7,562 nucleotides of DNA from Myxococcales bacterium (GCA_003170035.1 PMZX01000295.1:31963-39524), one strand, 5' to 3'; shown: positions 1 through 6,226, counted from the stretch's first letter. Program-made: numbers and translations. Notes: generated by a model from the letters alone, not told the origin.

Positions 1-625
1 CCACGTCGGCCAGGCGTGCGTCGTCGTACATATAGGCTGGCGTACTGACGACGCTTGTCTTCTGGTCGACCACGATGTCGCGCAGCGGGCACGGCCGCAC
101 ATCAGCGCCCATGACCGCGGCATGCTTGGCCGGCTCGCACGCACGCGAGCCCAGGGTGATGCGCACGCCCGCCACCGGCCCCAAGACCCGCGCGGCCAGG
201 ATGGGCGCCAAACAGATGAATCCCATGGGTCGGCGCCGTGCCAGCATGCCCTTGAGAAGGCGCTCCACGTCCGGATGCACGTTGCACACCACACCCTTGT
301 CAGCGTAGTTCGACAACAGATGGGCGACGCCGTAGCCACCGGGGAAGATGAGCGCGTCGAGCTCGTTGTCTCGCACACTGGCAATGTCGCGCAAACGGCC
401 ACGCGCGATGCGAGCCGCTTCCGCCATCACCCGACGGGGGGCCGCACCAGGGTCGAGCTTACCCGTCAGATGGTCGACCACCCGTGACTGAACGAGGTCC
501 GGGGCAAGGCACACAGGCTCAGCCCCGCCGCGTTCGAGCGACAGAAGAGTCAGCACTGCCTCGCAAACCTCGGAACCATCCTCGGAGCCGCAACCGGAGA
601 GAACGACACCCACGCGTTTGGCCAT
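1..625 (-). CDS. elbB: ElbB-like glyoxalase / DJ-1-PfpI family protein (partial, C-terminus off the left edge)
   Basis: ElbB (older name: isoprenoid biosynthesis protein with amidotransferase-like domain) belongs to the class I glutamine amidotransferase-like/DJ-1 superfamily; the E. coli protein has weak glyoxalase activity and an uncertain physiological role. 208 residues are visible, against about 217 in E. coli, so only around 10 should be missing. Recognisable blocks are the N-terminal strand VGVVLSGCGSEDGSE (5-19), HLTGK (52-56), EAARIARG (69-76), the glycine-rich ELDALIFPGGYG (88-99), the nucleophile-elbow GFICLAP (135-141, Cys138) and DIVVDQ...STPAYM near the C-terminus. The ATG at 625 aligns with the E. 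coli start. No Shine-Dalgarno sequence stands before it. It lies 98 nt downstream of tgt on the same strand and is probably co-transcribed with queA-tgt. The family call is firm; the role here is unknown. Confidence 0.93.
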   Translation of the reverse strand, partial: MAKRVGVVLSGCGSEDGSEVCEAVLTLLSLERGGAEPVCLAPDLVQSRVVDHLTGKLDPGAAPRRVMAEAARIARGRLRDIASVRDNELDALIFPGGYGVAHLLSNYADKGVVCNVHPDVERLLKGMLARRRPMGFICLAPILAARVLGPVAGVRITLGSRACEPAKHAAVMGADVRPCPLRDIVVDQKTSVVSTPAYMYDDARLADV

Positions 626-672
626 GGTCACAGCGCTAGCAGATTTTTCGACGGGATCCAAGTCCGCGAGGC

Positions 673-695
673 GTTCCGCGCCCTCGGAACTTTTT
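673..695 (+). terminator. Hairpin followed by T5, oriented opposite to the flanking genes
   Basis: Within the 98-nt tgt-elbB gap, GTTCCG (673-678) and CGGAAC (685-690) form a perfect 6-bp stem with a 6-nt loop, followed directly by five T (691-695) on the plus strand. That is the layout of a small intrinsic terminator for plus-strand transcription, although both neighbouring genes are on the minus strand. Read in the gene direction the hairpin is preceded by A5 and has no U-tract after it, so it should not end the queA-tgt transcript. The stem is short, and function is inferred. Confidence 0.35.
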
Positions 696-723
696 GCTTC
701 GGACGTCCAGACGAACCCGCCGT

Positions 724-1821
724 CTAGGTTGCCGCCGCAATCTGGGCGGCGTACGCGGCCAGCCGTCCTTCCACGATCGCCTGGCGCGCGCCACGCACGA
801 GCGAAAGGTAGTGCTGAAGGTTGTGCAAAGTCGCCAGCCGGTAATAGAGGATTTCCTTCACGCGATACAGGTGTGCCAGGTAGGCACGACTGTAGCGCCG
901 GCAAGCCTCGCAGGGACAGCCCTCCTCGATGGGGAGCGCGTCCGTGCAATGGACTGCATTGGCGATGTTGATATGCCCCCCGTGCACGAACAAGCGCCCG
1001 TTGCGGGCTGCGCGCGTGGGCATCACACAGTCGAACATGTCGATGCCCGACGTGATGGCAACCAGAAGATCCCTCGGCGTTCCCACACCCATGAGATAGC
1101 GGGGGCGCGCTTCCGGCATGCGCGGACCTATCTCCCGTACCACCGCATGCATCGTCTCGGGCGGTTCCCCCACACTGAGCCCGCCCAGGGCCACGCCATC
1201 GAACGACATCTCGGCAATCTCGGCCATGTGACCCGTGCGCAGGCCGAGGTCCGCGCCCCCCTGCACGATGCCGAAGCGCAGTTGCCCGGGCGCAGGCGTG
1301 GTGGCCAGGCAACGCTGCGCCCAGCGAGTGGTGCGCTCCATCGCCTGGCGCAACACTTCGCCGGAGGCGTCTGAAGCTGGACACTCGTCGAACGCCATGG
1401 CGATGTCGCTGCCCAGGTCAGCCTGGATGGCCATGGCCGACTCAGGCGTGAGGCGCTGCAGGCTGCCGTCGACATGCGAATGGAAGGTCACGCCGTCGTC
1501 GTCGATTCTGCGGCGCCCCTCGTGGCTGAACACCTGATAGCCTCCCGAATCGGTGAGAATGGCGCGCGGCCAGGCCATGAAGGCGTGCAGCCCACCCATG
1601 TCTCGCACCAGCCCAGCCCCTGGACGCATGGCCAGATGATAGGTGTTGGCCAGGACAATCTGCGCGCCGAGCGCTTCCAGATCGCCGGAGGCCAGCGACT
1701 TCACCGTGGCCTGCGTGCCCACTGGCATGAACACGGGCGTCTCGACCGAGCCATGATTGGTTTGCAGCAGCCCAGCCCGCGCTTCACCACAGCGTGCCTG
1801 TACCACGAACGGGACACTCAT
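724..1821 (-). CDS. tgt: Queuine/preQ1 tRNA-guanine transglycosylase (Tgt)
   Basis: Tgt exchanges guanine 34 in the anticodon of GUN tRNAs (Asp, Asn, His, Tyr) for preQ1, a committed step of queuosine synthesis in the cytoplasm. The 365-residue protein is full length (E. coli 375) and aligns without major gaps: ETPVFMPVGT (27-36), ILTDSGGYQVF (88-98, Asp91 as the expected general base), FDEC (144-147), GGLSVGEP (213-220), RYLMGVGTP (241-249) and GIDMFDCVMPTR (259-270), in which Asp264 matches the catalytic nucleophile. The structural zinc ligands are all present: Cys302, Cys304, Cys307 and His333, in the same numbering as E. coli. The ATG overlaps the queA stop as ATGA, and GGGAG (1831-1835) lies 9 nt upstream inside queA, so translation is probably coupled. 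Nothing is missing from the active site. Confidence 0.98.
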   Translation of the reverse strand: MSVPFVVQARCGEARAGLLQTNHGSVETPVFMPVGTQATVKSLASGDLEALGAQIVLANTYHLAMRPGAGLVRDMGGLHAFMAWPRAILTDSGGYQVFSHEGRRRIDDDGVTFHSHVDGSLQRLTPESAMAIQADLGSDIAMAFDECPASDASGEVLRQAMERTTRWAQRCLATTPAPGQLRFGIVQGGADLGLRTGHMAEIAEMSFDGVALGGLSVGEPPETMHAVVREIGPRMPEARPRYLMGVGTPRDLLVAITSGIDMFDCVMPTRAARNGRLFVHGGHINIANAVHCTDALPIEEGCPCEACRRYSRAYLAHLYRVKEILYYRLATLHNLQHYLSLVRGARQAIVEGRLAAYAAQIAAAT

Positions 1822-2927
1822 TTGGGCAGACTCCCAGGGCGAATGAACATGGCGTCGCCGTAACTATAGAATCGGTACCCGCGCTCGATGGCCTCGCGGT
1901 AGGCATCCAGCGTGCGCTCGCGCCCCGCAAAGGCGGCCACCAGCATGAGCAGTGACGAGCGAGGCAGGTGAAAGTTGGTCAGAAGGTCGGTCACCACGCG
2001 AAACTCGCATCCCGGCAGCAAAAGCAGACTGGTCGAGCCGGAGCCAGCGGCCAGCGGGCCCAGTCGAACCAGTGTCTCCAGGGTCCGCACCACGGTCGTG
2101 CCCACGGCCACGATGGGCCGGCCCTCGCTCTGGGCCCGGCGCAGGCTCTCGGCGGCGGCCTCGGAGACTTGGTAACGTTCGGCATCCAGCCGATGCTGGG
2201 TGGGATCCGGTGTGGCGACCGGGCGAAAAGTGCCGGGGCCCACGTGCAGGGTGATGCGCGCGATCTCGTGATCCGCGGCCTGCAGCCCGGCCAGAAGCTC
2301 CTCGGTGAAATGCAGGCCCGCCGTGGGGGCGGCAACCGCGCCCGGCTGGCGCGCGTACACCGTCTGGTAGCGAGCCTTGTCGTCGGCCGACCGAACCGCG
2401 CTCCCCCGTTCTTTTCGCGCGGCCTCGATGTAGGGTGGCAGCGGAACCGCGCCAAACTCTTCGATGTGCGCCGGCAACCCCGACTGGCCCTGCCCGGAGA
2501 AGCGAAGCTCGACCTCTCCACGAGGCCCACGCCGGAGAATCTCGGCCTCCACGTCGCCCGCGAATCGCAGGCGCGCCCCTGCCGGCTGCCGGCCGAGCCC
2601 GCGCGCCAAGACGCGCCAGTCTTCATGCCAGCCCCGATCGCCGCGGCCTTCATGCGAAATCTCGGGTGACACCTTCTCGACCAAGAGAATCTCAACCTGG
2701 CCACCGGTGGACTTGGTCCCTACCAATCGCGCCGGAATGACGCGCGTGTCGTTCACCACAAGCAAGGAACGCGGGCGCAAGAAGCGAGCGATGTTTCCGA
2801 AAAGAGCATGATTGCGCTCACCCGTGTCTCGGCTAAGAATCAGCAATCGCGATTCGTCCCGCCGGGAGGCGGGTTGCGTGGCAACCAATGAAGATGGCAG
2901 CTGGTAGTTGAAATCTTCGGTTTGCAG
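1818..2927 (-). CDS. queA: S-adenosylmethionine:tRNA ribosyltransferase-isomerase (QueA), probable CTG start
   Basis: QueA transfers and isomerises the ribosyl part of SAM onto preQ1-tRNA, giving epoxyqueuosine. It acts after Tgt, whose gene follows with a 4-nt overlap. Motifs, numbered from the proposed start: RVIPARL (62-68), GAVAAPTAGLHFT (196-208), HVGPGTF (228-234), VGTTVVRTLE (275-284), NFHLPRSSL (318-326) and YRFYSYGDAM (351-360). The first conventional start is a TTG at 2888, but the frame upstream of it still encodes the family N-terminus (TEDFNYQLPSSL, compare E. coli DFSFELPESL). Only Tyr-Tyr separates the CTG at 2925-2927 from an in-frame TGA (2934-2936). GAGGAG (2938-2943) lies 10 nt before that CTG, whereas the TTG has no ribosome site. 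I therefore place the start at CTG, giving 369 residues. A sequencing error at an original ATG is the alternative. Family call certain; start fairly likely. Confidence 0.95.
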   Translation of the reverse strand: MQTEDFNYQLPSSLVATQPASRRDESRLLILSRDTGERNHALFGNIARFLRPRSLLVVNDTRVIPARLVGTKSTGGQVEILLVEKVSPEISHEGRGDRGWHEDWRVLARGLGRQPAGARLRFAGDVEAEILRRGPRGEVELRFSGQGQSGLPAHIEEFGAVPLPPYIEAARKERGSAVRSADDKARYQTVYARQPGAVAAPTAGLHFTEELLAGLQAADHEIARITLHVGPGTFRPVATPDPTQHRLDAERYQVSEAAAESLRRAQSEGRPIVAVGTTVVRTLETLVRLGPLAAGSGSTSLLLLPGCEFRVVTDLLTNFHLPRSSLLMLVAAFAGRERTLDAYREAIERGYRFYSYGDAMFIRPGSLPK

Positions 2928-2934
2928 GTAGTAT
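2908..2934 (+). promoter_or_regulatory. Weak candidate sigma70-type promoter for the PilZ gene
   Basis: TTGAAA (2908-2913) is followed after a short 15-nt spacer by TAGTAT (2929-2934), a 4/6 match to the -10 consensus. This would place transcription initiation near 2941, about 14 nt before the ATG at 2955. It lies within the first codons of queA. The spacer is shorter than optimal, so this is only a candidate. Confidence 0.25.
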
Positions 2935-2937
2935 CAA

Positions 2938-2943
2938 CTCCTC
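2938..2943 (-). promoter_or_regulatory. Ribosome binding site deciding the queA start
   Basis: GAGGAG on the minus strand, 10 nt before the CTG at 2927. It is the only purine-rich Shine-Dalgarno match near the queA 5' end; the region just before the alternative TTG at 2888 has none. This supports the upstream CTG start. Confidence 0.6.
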
Positions 2944-2954
2944 AAAGGCGTAGC

Positions 2955-3674
2955 ATGCCTGTCGGCAGAACAAAGACAATGTCCAGGGATCGCAGGGATG
3001 ATACCGCGTCGGCACCCTCGGGCGCCGCCCATTTCCCGGAGCTCATCGTCAAGAACACGCGGGAGTTCCTCGCCGGCTTCCAGCCTTCGGGCGGAAATGG
3101 CGGTGTTTTCTGTCCCACCCGCCGCAACATTACCGTGGGCGAGATGGTGGCGGTAAAGGTTCGCCTCGGTCGCCGGCAGCCCCCCATGGTGGTGTACGGA
3201 AGGGTCGCCTGGCGGCGGCCCGGACGGCACATCCTCAAGATCCGCGCCGGCATCGGTGTCGAGTTTCTGGCCAGCGAACGTGCCAAGTGGGAGTACCTGC
3301 TCGATCTCGCCCGGGCCGGCGCAAGTGCGCACAGCCGGCGGCGCCACGAGCGCATCCCGGTAGACCTGCCCATCTCATGGCGCCCGGTCGGCAAGCTGGA
3401 GGGGTTCTCGGGCCACCTGCGCGACGTGGGGCGCGGCGGCGCCTTCGTGCTGTCGTCCGCCACCGTGGCCATCCAGGAGCGGGTGGTGCTGGAGATCGCA
3501 CCCCCGGGCGCTGAAGTGCCCATGGCATTCATCGGTCGCGTCGCCTGGACCGGCCACTCCGGTAGCGAGAACGTCTTCGGCATCGAGTGGCGCGCGCGTG
3601 ATGCCGGAGGCGGCCGCCGCATCAAGGAACTGGTGCGCAGGTTGGCTGATCTACAAACCCCGGTGCGAGAGTAA
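2955..3674 (+). CDS. Tandem PilZ-domain protein (second domain with RxxxR)
   Basis: A 239-residue cytoplasmic protein with no signal peptide or membrane segment, made of two PilZ-like halves. PilZ domains bind cyclic di-GMP through RxxxR and D/NxSxxG. The C-terminal half (about 126-232) has RRHER (129-133) and, 24 residues after the last Arg, DVGRGG (157-162), where the usual Ser is Gly. The N-terminal half (about 36-105) has the same strand pattern (GGVFCPT, VGEMVAVKV, VVYGRVAW, GIGVEFL) but lacks RxxxR and the D/N residue, so it looks like a non-binding PilZ fold. The style resembles the PilZ paralogues abundant in myxobacteria. The ATG at 2955 is chosen because AAAGG lies 6 nt before it; a TTG at 2922 and an ATG at 2979 are alternatives. 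It diverges from queA and converges on bamB. Target process unknown; motility, surface or development are only guesses. Confidence 0.85.
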   Translation: MPVGRTKTMSRDRRDDTASAPSGAAHFPELIVKNTREFLAGFQPSGGNGGVFCPTRRNITVGEMVAVKVRLGRRQPPMVVYGRVAWRRPGRHILKIRAGIGVEFLASERAKWEYLLDLARAGASAHSRRRHERIPVDLPISWRPVGKLEGFSGHLRDVGRGGAFVLSSATVAIQERVVLEIAPPGAEVPMAFIGRVAWTGHSGSENVFGIEWRARDAGGGRRIKELVRRLADLQTPVRE

Positions 3675-3677
3675 CCC

Positions 3678-4823
3678 TCACCAAATCAGCGACAGGGCGT
3701 ACAGCGTCCCGCTGTTGGCGAGGACGTACATCTCGCGTCGATCGGCATCGATGAGAGGGGCCGCGCACATTCCACGGCCCGGGTCGAACACCTGCAAGAG
3801 CTGACCATTCGATCGGTCCACCACGAACAAGCCGGCCCTGCTGCCGGTGAAAACCAGATACGGACCGACTTCCTGAGGCGGGGTCAGGTCGCCGGCCTGA
3901 GCCAGCCCTTGGCGCCATTCGAAGTTTCCCTTCAGTGTCACCGCAGCCAAGCCATCCCGCGGGGACGCCACGTACAAGCGGCTTGCCCCGGCCCGGATTG
4001 CAACCGCACCCTCCACCCCCACGCGCCAGACCACCTCGCCGTCTTTGGCCCGCAACGCATACAAGCCTCCCGAGTAGGAGGCCGCGATGACCAGATCATC
4101 GCGCAGAACAGGGGTTGAATCCACGTCCACGAATTGATCCGAGGCGGCGGCCAGAGAGCGAGCCCAACGCAGCTCACCGGTCTCGGCGCCCAGCGCCACC
4201 AGATACCCATCATCGAATCCTGCGTAGAGCACATCACCACCCAGGCTCGGCCCAGCGTGACCATGGATGCTAAATCCCTCGGGGGTCTCGCGATCGTACT
4301 GCCACCGGCGTGTTCCTGTCGCCGCATCCAGCGCGACCACGCGATTCGCTGCGCTGGCGAAGTAGACCAAGGCAGAACCCAGTTCGGGTCGGCGCTCGAC
4401 CGAGCCCTTGCCCCTGTACGACCAGCGAGTCTTCCCGTCCTGCGGGTCGATGGCGTAGAGAATCCCGTCGTCGCTGCCCAGGTAGACCTGACCGCGCGCC
4501 TGATCAAAGCGCGCCTCACCATCAACGGCTCCCGCTATCGGCACGGACCAGATCAGGCGACCGGTCGCCGTGTCCACCGCCGCCACCTGGCCTGCGCGCG
4601 AGCCCAGCACGAGACGCGAACCGACCAGAGCACCAGTAGCACATTCCTCGGGTTGCGCTTCGCTCGCGGAATAGGGATGGATTACCACCCGCCAGCGCAT
4701 CTGGGCGACGCCGGCGGGATACTCATGCCGCTCCTCGCCCGCGCGGTGAAGAGCACCGCTTCCACAGCCGCATAGCACCAGGAGCAGACCCAGCGTCCGG
4801 CCGGGTTGACGCGAAAACGACAT
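3678..4823 (-). CDS. bamB: BamB-like outer membrane lipoprotein, PQQ-type beta-propeller
   Basis: A 381-residue predicted lipoprotein. BamB is the eight-bladed propeller subunit of the BAM complex, which inserts beta-barrel proteins into the outer membrane. The N-terminus has basic residues (Arg5, Arg9), a hydrophobic stretch (10-18) and a lipobox-like LCGC, giving lipidated Cys20. Blades of the type GxVxAxDxxTGxxxW recur at about 77-92, 119-134, 159-174, 205-220, 252-266, 289-303 and 329-346, with a closing strand SGTLYALSLIW at the C-terminus; this is consistent with an eight-bladed propeller. E. coli BamB is of similar length (about 390). The ATG lies 10 nt after the yfgM-like stop; GAGCGG just upstream is a weak ribosome site. 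The frame stays open far upstream, but that is a shadow of the yfgM-like gene. A different PQQ-repeat lipoprotein is possible, but the yfgM/der context favours BamB. Confidence 0.85.
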   Translation of the reverse strand: MSFSRQPGRTLGLLLVLCGCGSGALHRAGEERHEYPAGVAQMRWRVVIHPYSASEAQPEECATGALVGSRLVLGSRAGQVAAVDTATGRLIWSVPIAGAVDGEARFDQARGQVYLGSDDGILYAIDPQDGKTRWSYRGKGSVERRPELGSALVYFASAANRVVALDAATGTRRWQYDRETPEGFSIHGHAGPSLGGDVLYAGFDDGYLVALGAETGELRWARSLAAASDQFVDVDSTPVLRDDLVIAASYSGGLYALRAKDGEVVWRVGVEGAVAIRAGASRLYVASPRDGLAAVTLKGNFEWRQGLAQAGDLTPPQEVGPYLVFTGSRAGLFVVDRSNGQLLQVFDPGRGMCAAPLIDADRREMYVLANSGTLYALSLIW

Positions 4824-4833
4824 CAACCGCTCG

Positions 4834-5589
4834 TTACTGATCGCCCAGCGCAGCCAAGCGGTCATCGATCTCCCTGCGCAGCGAGGTCTTGGGCATTTTG
4901 TCCAGGATCTCGCGCAGGATCTTCTCGGCGTCCTTGCCCTTGCCCTGTTTCTGGAGCAAGCGCGCCTTGGCGTACAGGGCCCGATCCGCGTAGAAGTTCC
5001 CCACCTGTTGCGCCTCGCTGGCCATGCTGTTGTAGACCTCGATGGCCTTGTCGATCTGGCCCTGAGCCTCGAGGGCCAACGCCAACCCGTCCTGTTCGAC
5101 CAGACGCATGCCCTTGTCGAGTTCGCCCTGTGAGAGCTGCTGGAAGGCCCCGGCCGCGTCCGCACCCTTGCCCAGGCGGAGCAGAGCATTGGCCTTGATG
5201 AGCAGTGCCCGCCGGCCAAGGCCCGACGAGCCATGCGCGGCCACGAAGGCATCGGCCTGCGCGACGGTGGCCTGCAGGCGCTCCTGGTCAGTCTTGAAAC
5301 GCGGCCCCTCGTCCTCGTCCGGCTTGGCCTCCTTGGCCTCCTCTCCCTTCTCGGGCAAGAGCGGCGCAAGCGCTGTCTTCTCGATGCGCGAAAAGGTCTC
5401 CGTTTCCTGGGTGGCCAGGTGCTGCTTCCAGGCCATGCTGCCCCACGTACCTCCTCCCACGACCACGACGAGCGCGCCGGTCGTGATGACCTTGCCACGG
5501 TGGGCAGAGATTTTGGAACCGAGTTGCGTCCAGAAGCTGACGAACTCGTCGGGTTTCTTCAACTCTTTGCGATTGAGGGAGCGTGCCAC
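4834..5589 (-). CDS. YfgM-like periplasmic TPR protein with an N-terminal membrane anchor
   Basis: A 251-residue protein with a basic N-terminal cytoplasmic part (1-33), one hydrophobic segment (about 34-53, rich in Val and Gly) and a periplasmic region. A charged linker (80-95, EKGEEAKEAK followed by acidic residues) leads to TPR-like helical repeats at about 125-155, 163-191 and 198-233. This matches YfgM (E. coli 206 residues), an ancillary SecYEG partner that links the translocon to periplasmic chaperones. The bamB-like gene follows after 10 nt, the same yfgM-bamB order as in E. coli. The start is a GTG at 5589. There is no Shine-Dalgarno sequence before it, but a promoter-like sequence close upstream suggests a leaderless message. 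No other Met lies before the membrane segment. Sequence identity to E. coli YfgM is not obvious by eye, so the symbol is left out. Confidence 0.78.
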   Translation of the reverse strand: MARSLNRKELKKPDEFVSFWTQLGSKISAHRGKVITTGALVVVVGGGTWGSMAWKQHLATQETETFSRIEKTALAPLLPEKGEEAKEAKPDEDEGPRFKTDQERLQATVAQADAFVAAHGSSGLGRRALLIKANALLRLGKGADAAGAFQQLSQGELDKGMRLVEQDGLALALEAQGQIDKAIEVYNSMASEAQQVGNFYADRALYAKARLLQKQGKGKDAEKILREILDKMPKTSLRREIDDRLAALGDQ

Positions 5590-5597
5590 AGGGTGAG

Positions 5598-5626
5598 GAG
5601 ATAACAGAGGGATAGGGTCGGGTCAA
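5598..5626 (-). promoter_or_regulatory. Candidate promoter of the yfgM-bamB pair, giving a near-leaderless mRNA
   Basis: On the minus strand TTGACC (5621-5626, 5/6 match to TTGACA) is followed after 17 nt by TATCTC (5598-5603, first three bases match). Initiation would fall about 7-9 nt further on, at 5591-5589, on or next to the GTG start codon. The absence of any ribosome site before that GTG fits. The -10 element is weak, so the assignment is an inference. Confidence 0.4.
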
Positions 5627-5632
5627 CTGACC
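5621..5632. repeat. Short inverted repeat GGTCA-AC-TGACC between divergent genes
   Basis: A perfect 5-bp palindromic pair with a 2-nt centre, located in the 59-nt gap between the yfgM-like gene and the putative beta-barrel gene. It overlaps the proposed -35 box of the minus-strand promoter, so it is placed like an operator. Sites this short can arise by chance. Confidence 0.35.
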
Positions 5633-5648
5633 TTGTACACTGCGGGAC

Positions 5649-6191
5649 GTGCCGGGCCACTTATTCCAAGGTCTGCTGATAGCAGGCATCGTCACCCTGT
5701 GTGCGGTGCCCTCCCCGGCGCGGGCGACGGGCGCGGGCGAGAAGCAGGTCTCTGCCTCGGCCGGCTTCGCCCTGGCCGGGAGCGGCGACCACGCAAGTCC
5801 GGGCGGGCAGGCCGGCGTCGAGACCGCGTTGGGATTCACCGACGTCTGGGCCGGCCACGCGGCGGTGACCAGTTCCTGGCAGCCCGCCCCAGCATCAGGC
5901 GGCGCTGGCCACGTGACGGCCGTGTCCCTGGGCACGACCTTCTCGCTCGATGTGGTTCGCTGGGTGCCCTTCTTCGACCTGGGTTTCAGCCTGGCCGACT
6001 TGCGCGGCAGCGGGACCAGTTCCCAGCGGCTTGGGCCACAGGTCGGGCTGGGCGTGGAGTATCTGATCTCGCGGCGCTGGACCCTGGCAGCGCTGGCCCG
6101 CTTTGACTACTTCGCCCTGCGCCTCAGGGGCTCCGGTGGCACGCACCCATGGTCGGCGTGCGCCAGTCTTCGCATCGGGCGGGTTTTCTAG
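5649..6191 (+). CDS. Small secreted protein, probable outer-membrane beta-barrel
   Basis: A 180-residue protein of no family I can name. It begins with a Sec signal peptide (MPGHLFQ, then the hydrophobic GLLIAGIVTLCAVPS) and an ARA cleavage site after residue 26. There is no usable lipobox at Cys18, because Leu precedes it. The mature part alternates polar and hydrophobic residues in strand-like runs separated by Gly/Ser-rich turns (for example VRWVPFFDLGFSLADL and VGLGVEYLISRRWTLAALARFDYF). It ends in RIGRVF with a terminal Phe, as BAM-dependent barrel proteins do. At about 154 mature residues an eight-stranded barrel is plausible. The start is GTG; GCGGG close upstream is a poor ribosome site. 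It lies opposite to and between the der and yfgM-like genes, and its GC-rich composition resembles theirs. Outer-membrane location is inferred; function unknown. Confidence 0.75.
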   Translation: MPGHLFQGLLIAGIVTLCAVPSPARATGAGEKQVSASAGFALAGSGDHASPGGQAGVETALGFTDVWAGHAAVTSSWQPAPASGGAGHVTAVSLGTTFSLDVVRWVPFFDLGFSLADLRGSGTSSQRLGPQVGLGVEYLISRRWTLAALARFDYFALRLRGSGGTHPWSACASLRIGRVF

Positions 6192-6203
6192 TTGCAAGTT
6201 CCG

Positions 6204-6226
6204 GGGCCGGCTCCGGCCGCCGGCCC
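6204..6226. terminator. GC-rich hairpin between convergent genes
   Basis: GGGCCGGC (6204-6211) and GCCGGCCC (6219-6226) form a perfect 8-bp stem with a 7-nt loop, 13 nt after the stop of the putative barrel gene and in the 82-nt gap before the end of der. No T-tract follows on either strand, so it is not a classical intrinsic terminator. It could be a bidirectional pause or mRNA-end structure. Nothing else is recognisable in the gap. Confidence 0.35.

Noticed and set aside
694..1374. A 226-residue plus-strand open frame.
   Set aside because: It is antisense to tgt, whose catalytic and zinc-binding residues are all intact; the frame shows no recognisable protein features.
1968..2669. Long open frames on both strands (about 233-237 residues) overlapping queA.
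   Set aside because: They are shadows of the strongly conserved QueA coding sequence with no motifs of their own.
2922..2954. TTG at 2922 as the start of the PilZ gene.
   Set aside because: It would overlap the queA start head-on and has no ribosome site; ATG at 2955 has AAAGG 6 nt upstream.
3678..5498. A 606-residue open frame on the minus strand containing bamB with a long N-terminal extension.
   Set aside because: The first ~225 codons are Arg/Ser/Pro-rich low-quality sequence antiparallel to nothing known and lie out of frame over the well-formed yfgM-like gene. The true product starts at the lipoprotein signal at 4823.
5700..5704. Cys18 of the secreted protein as a lipoprotein attachment site.
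   Set aside because: The preceding residues are Val-Thr-Leu; Leu at -1 does not fit a lipobox, and a good ARA signal peptidase I site follows at residues 24-26.
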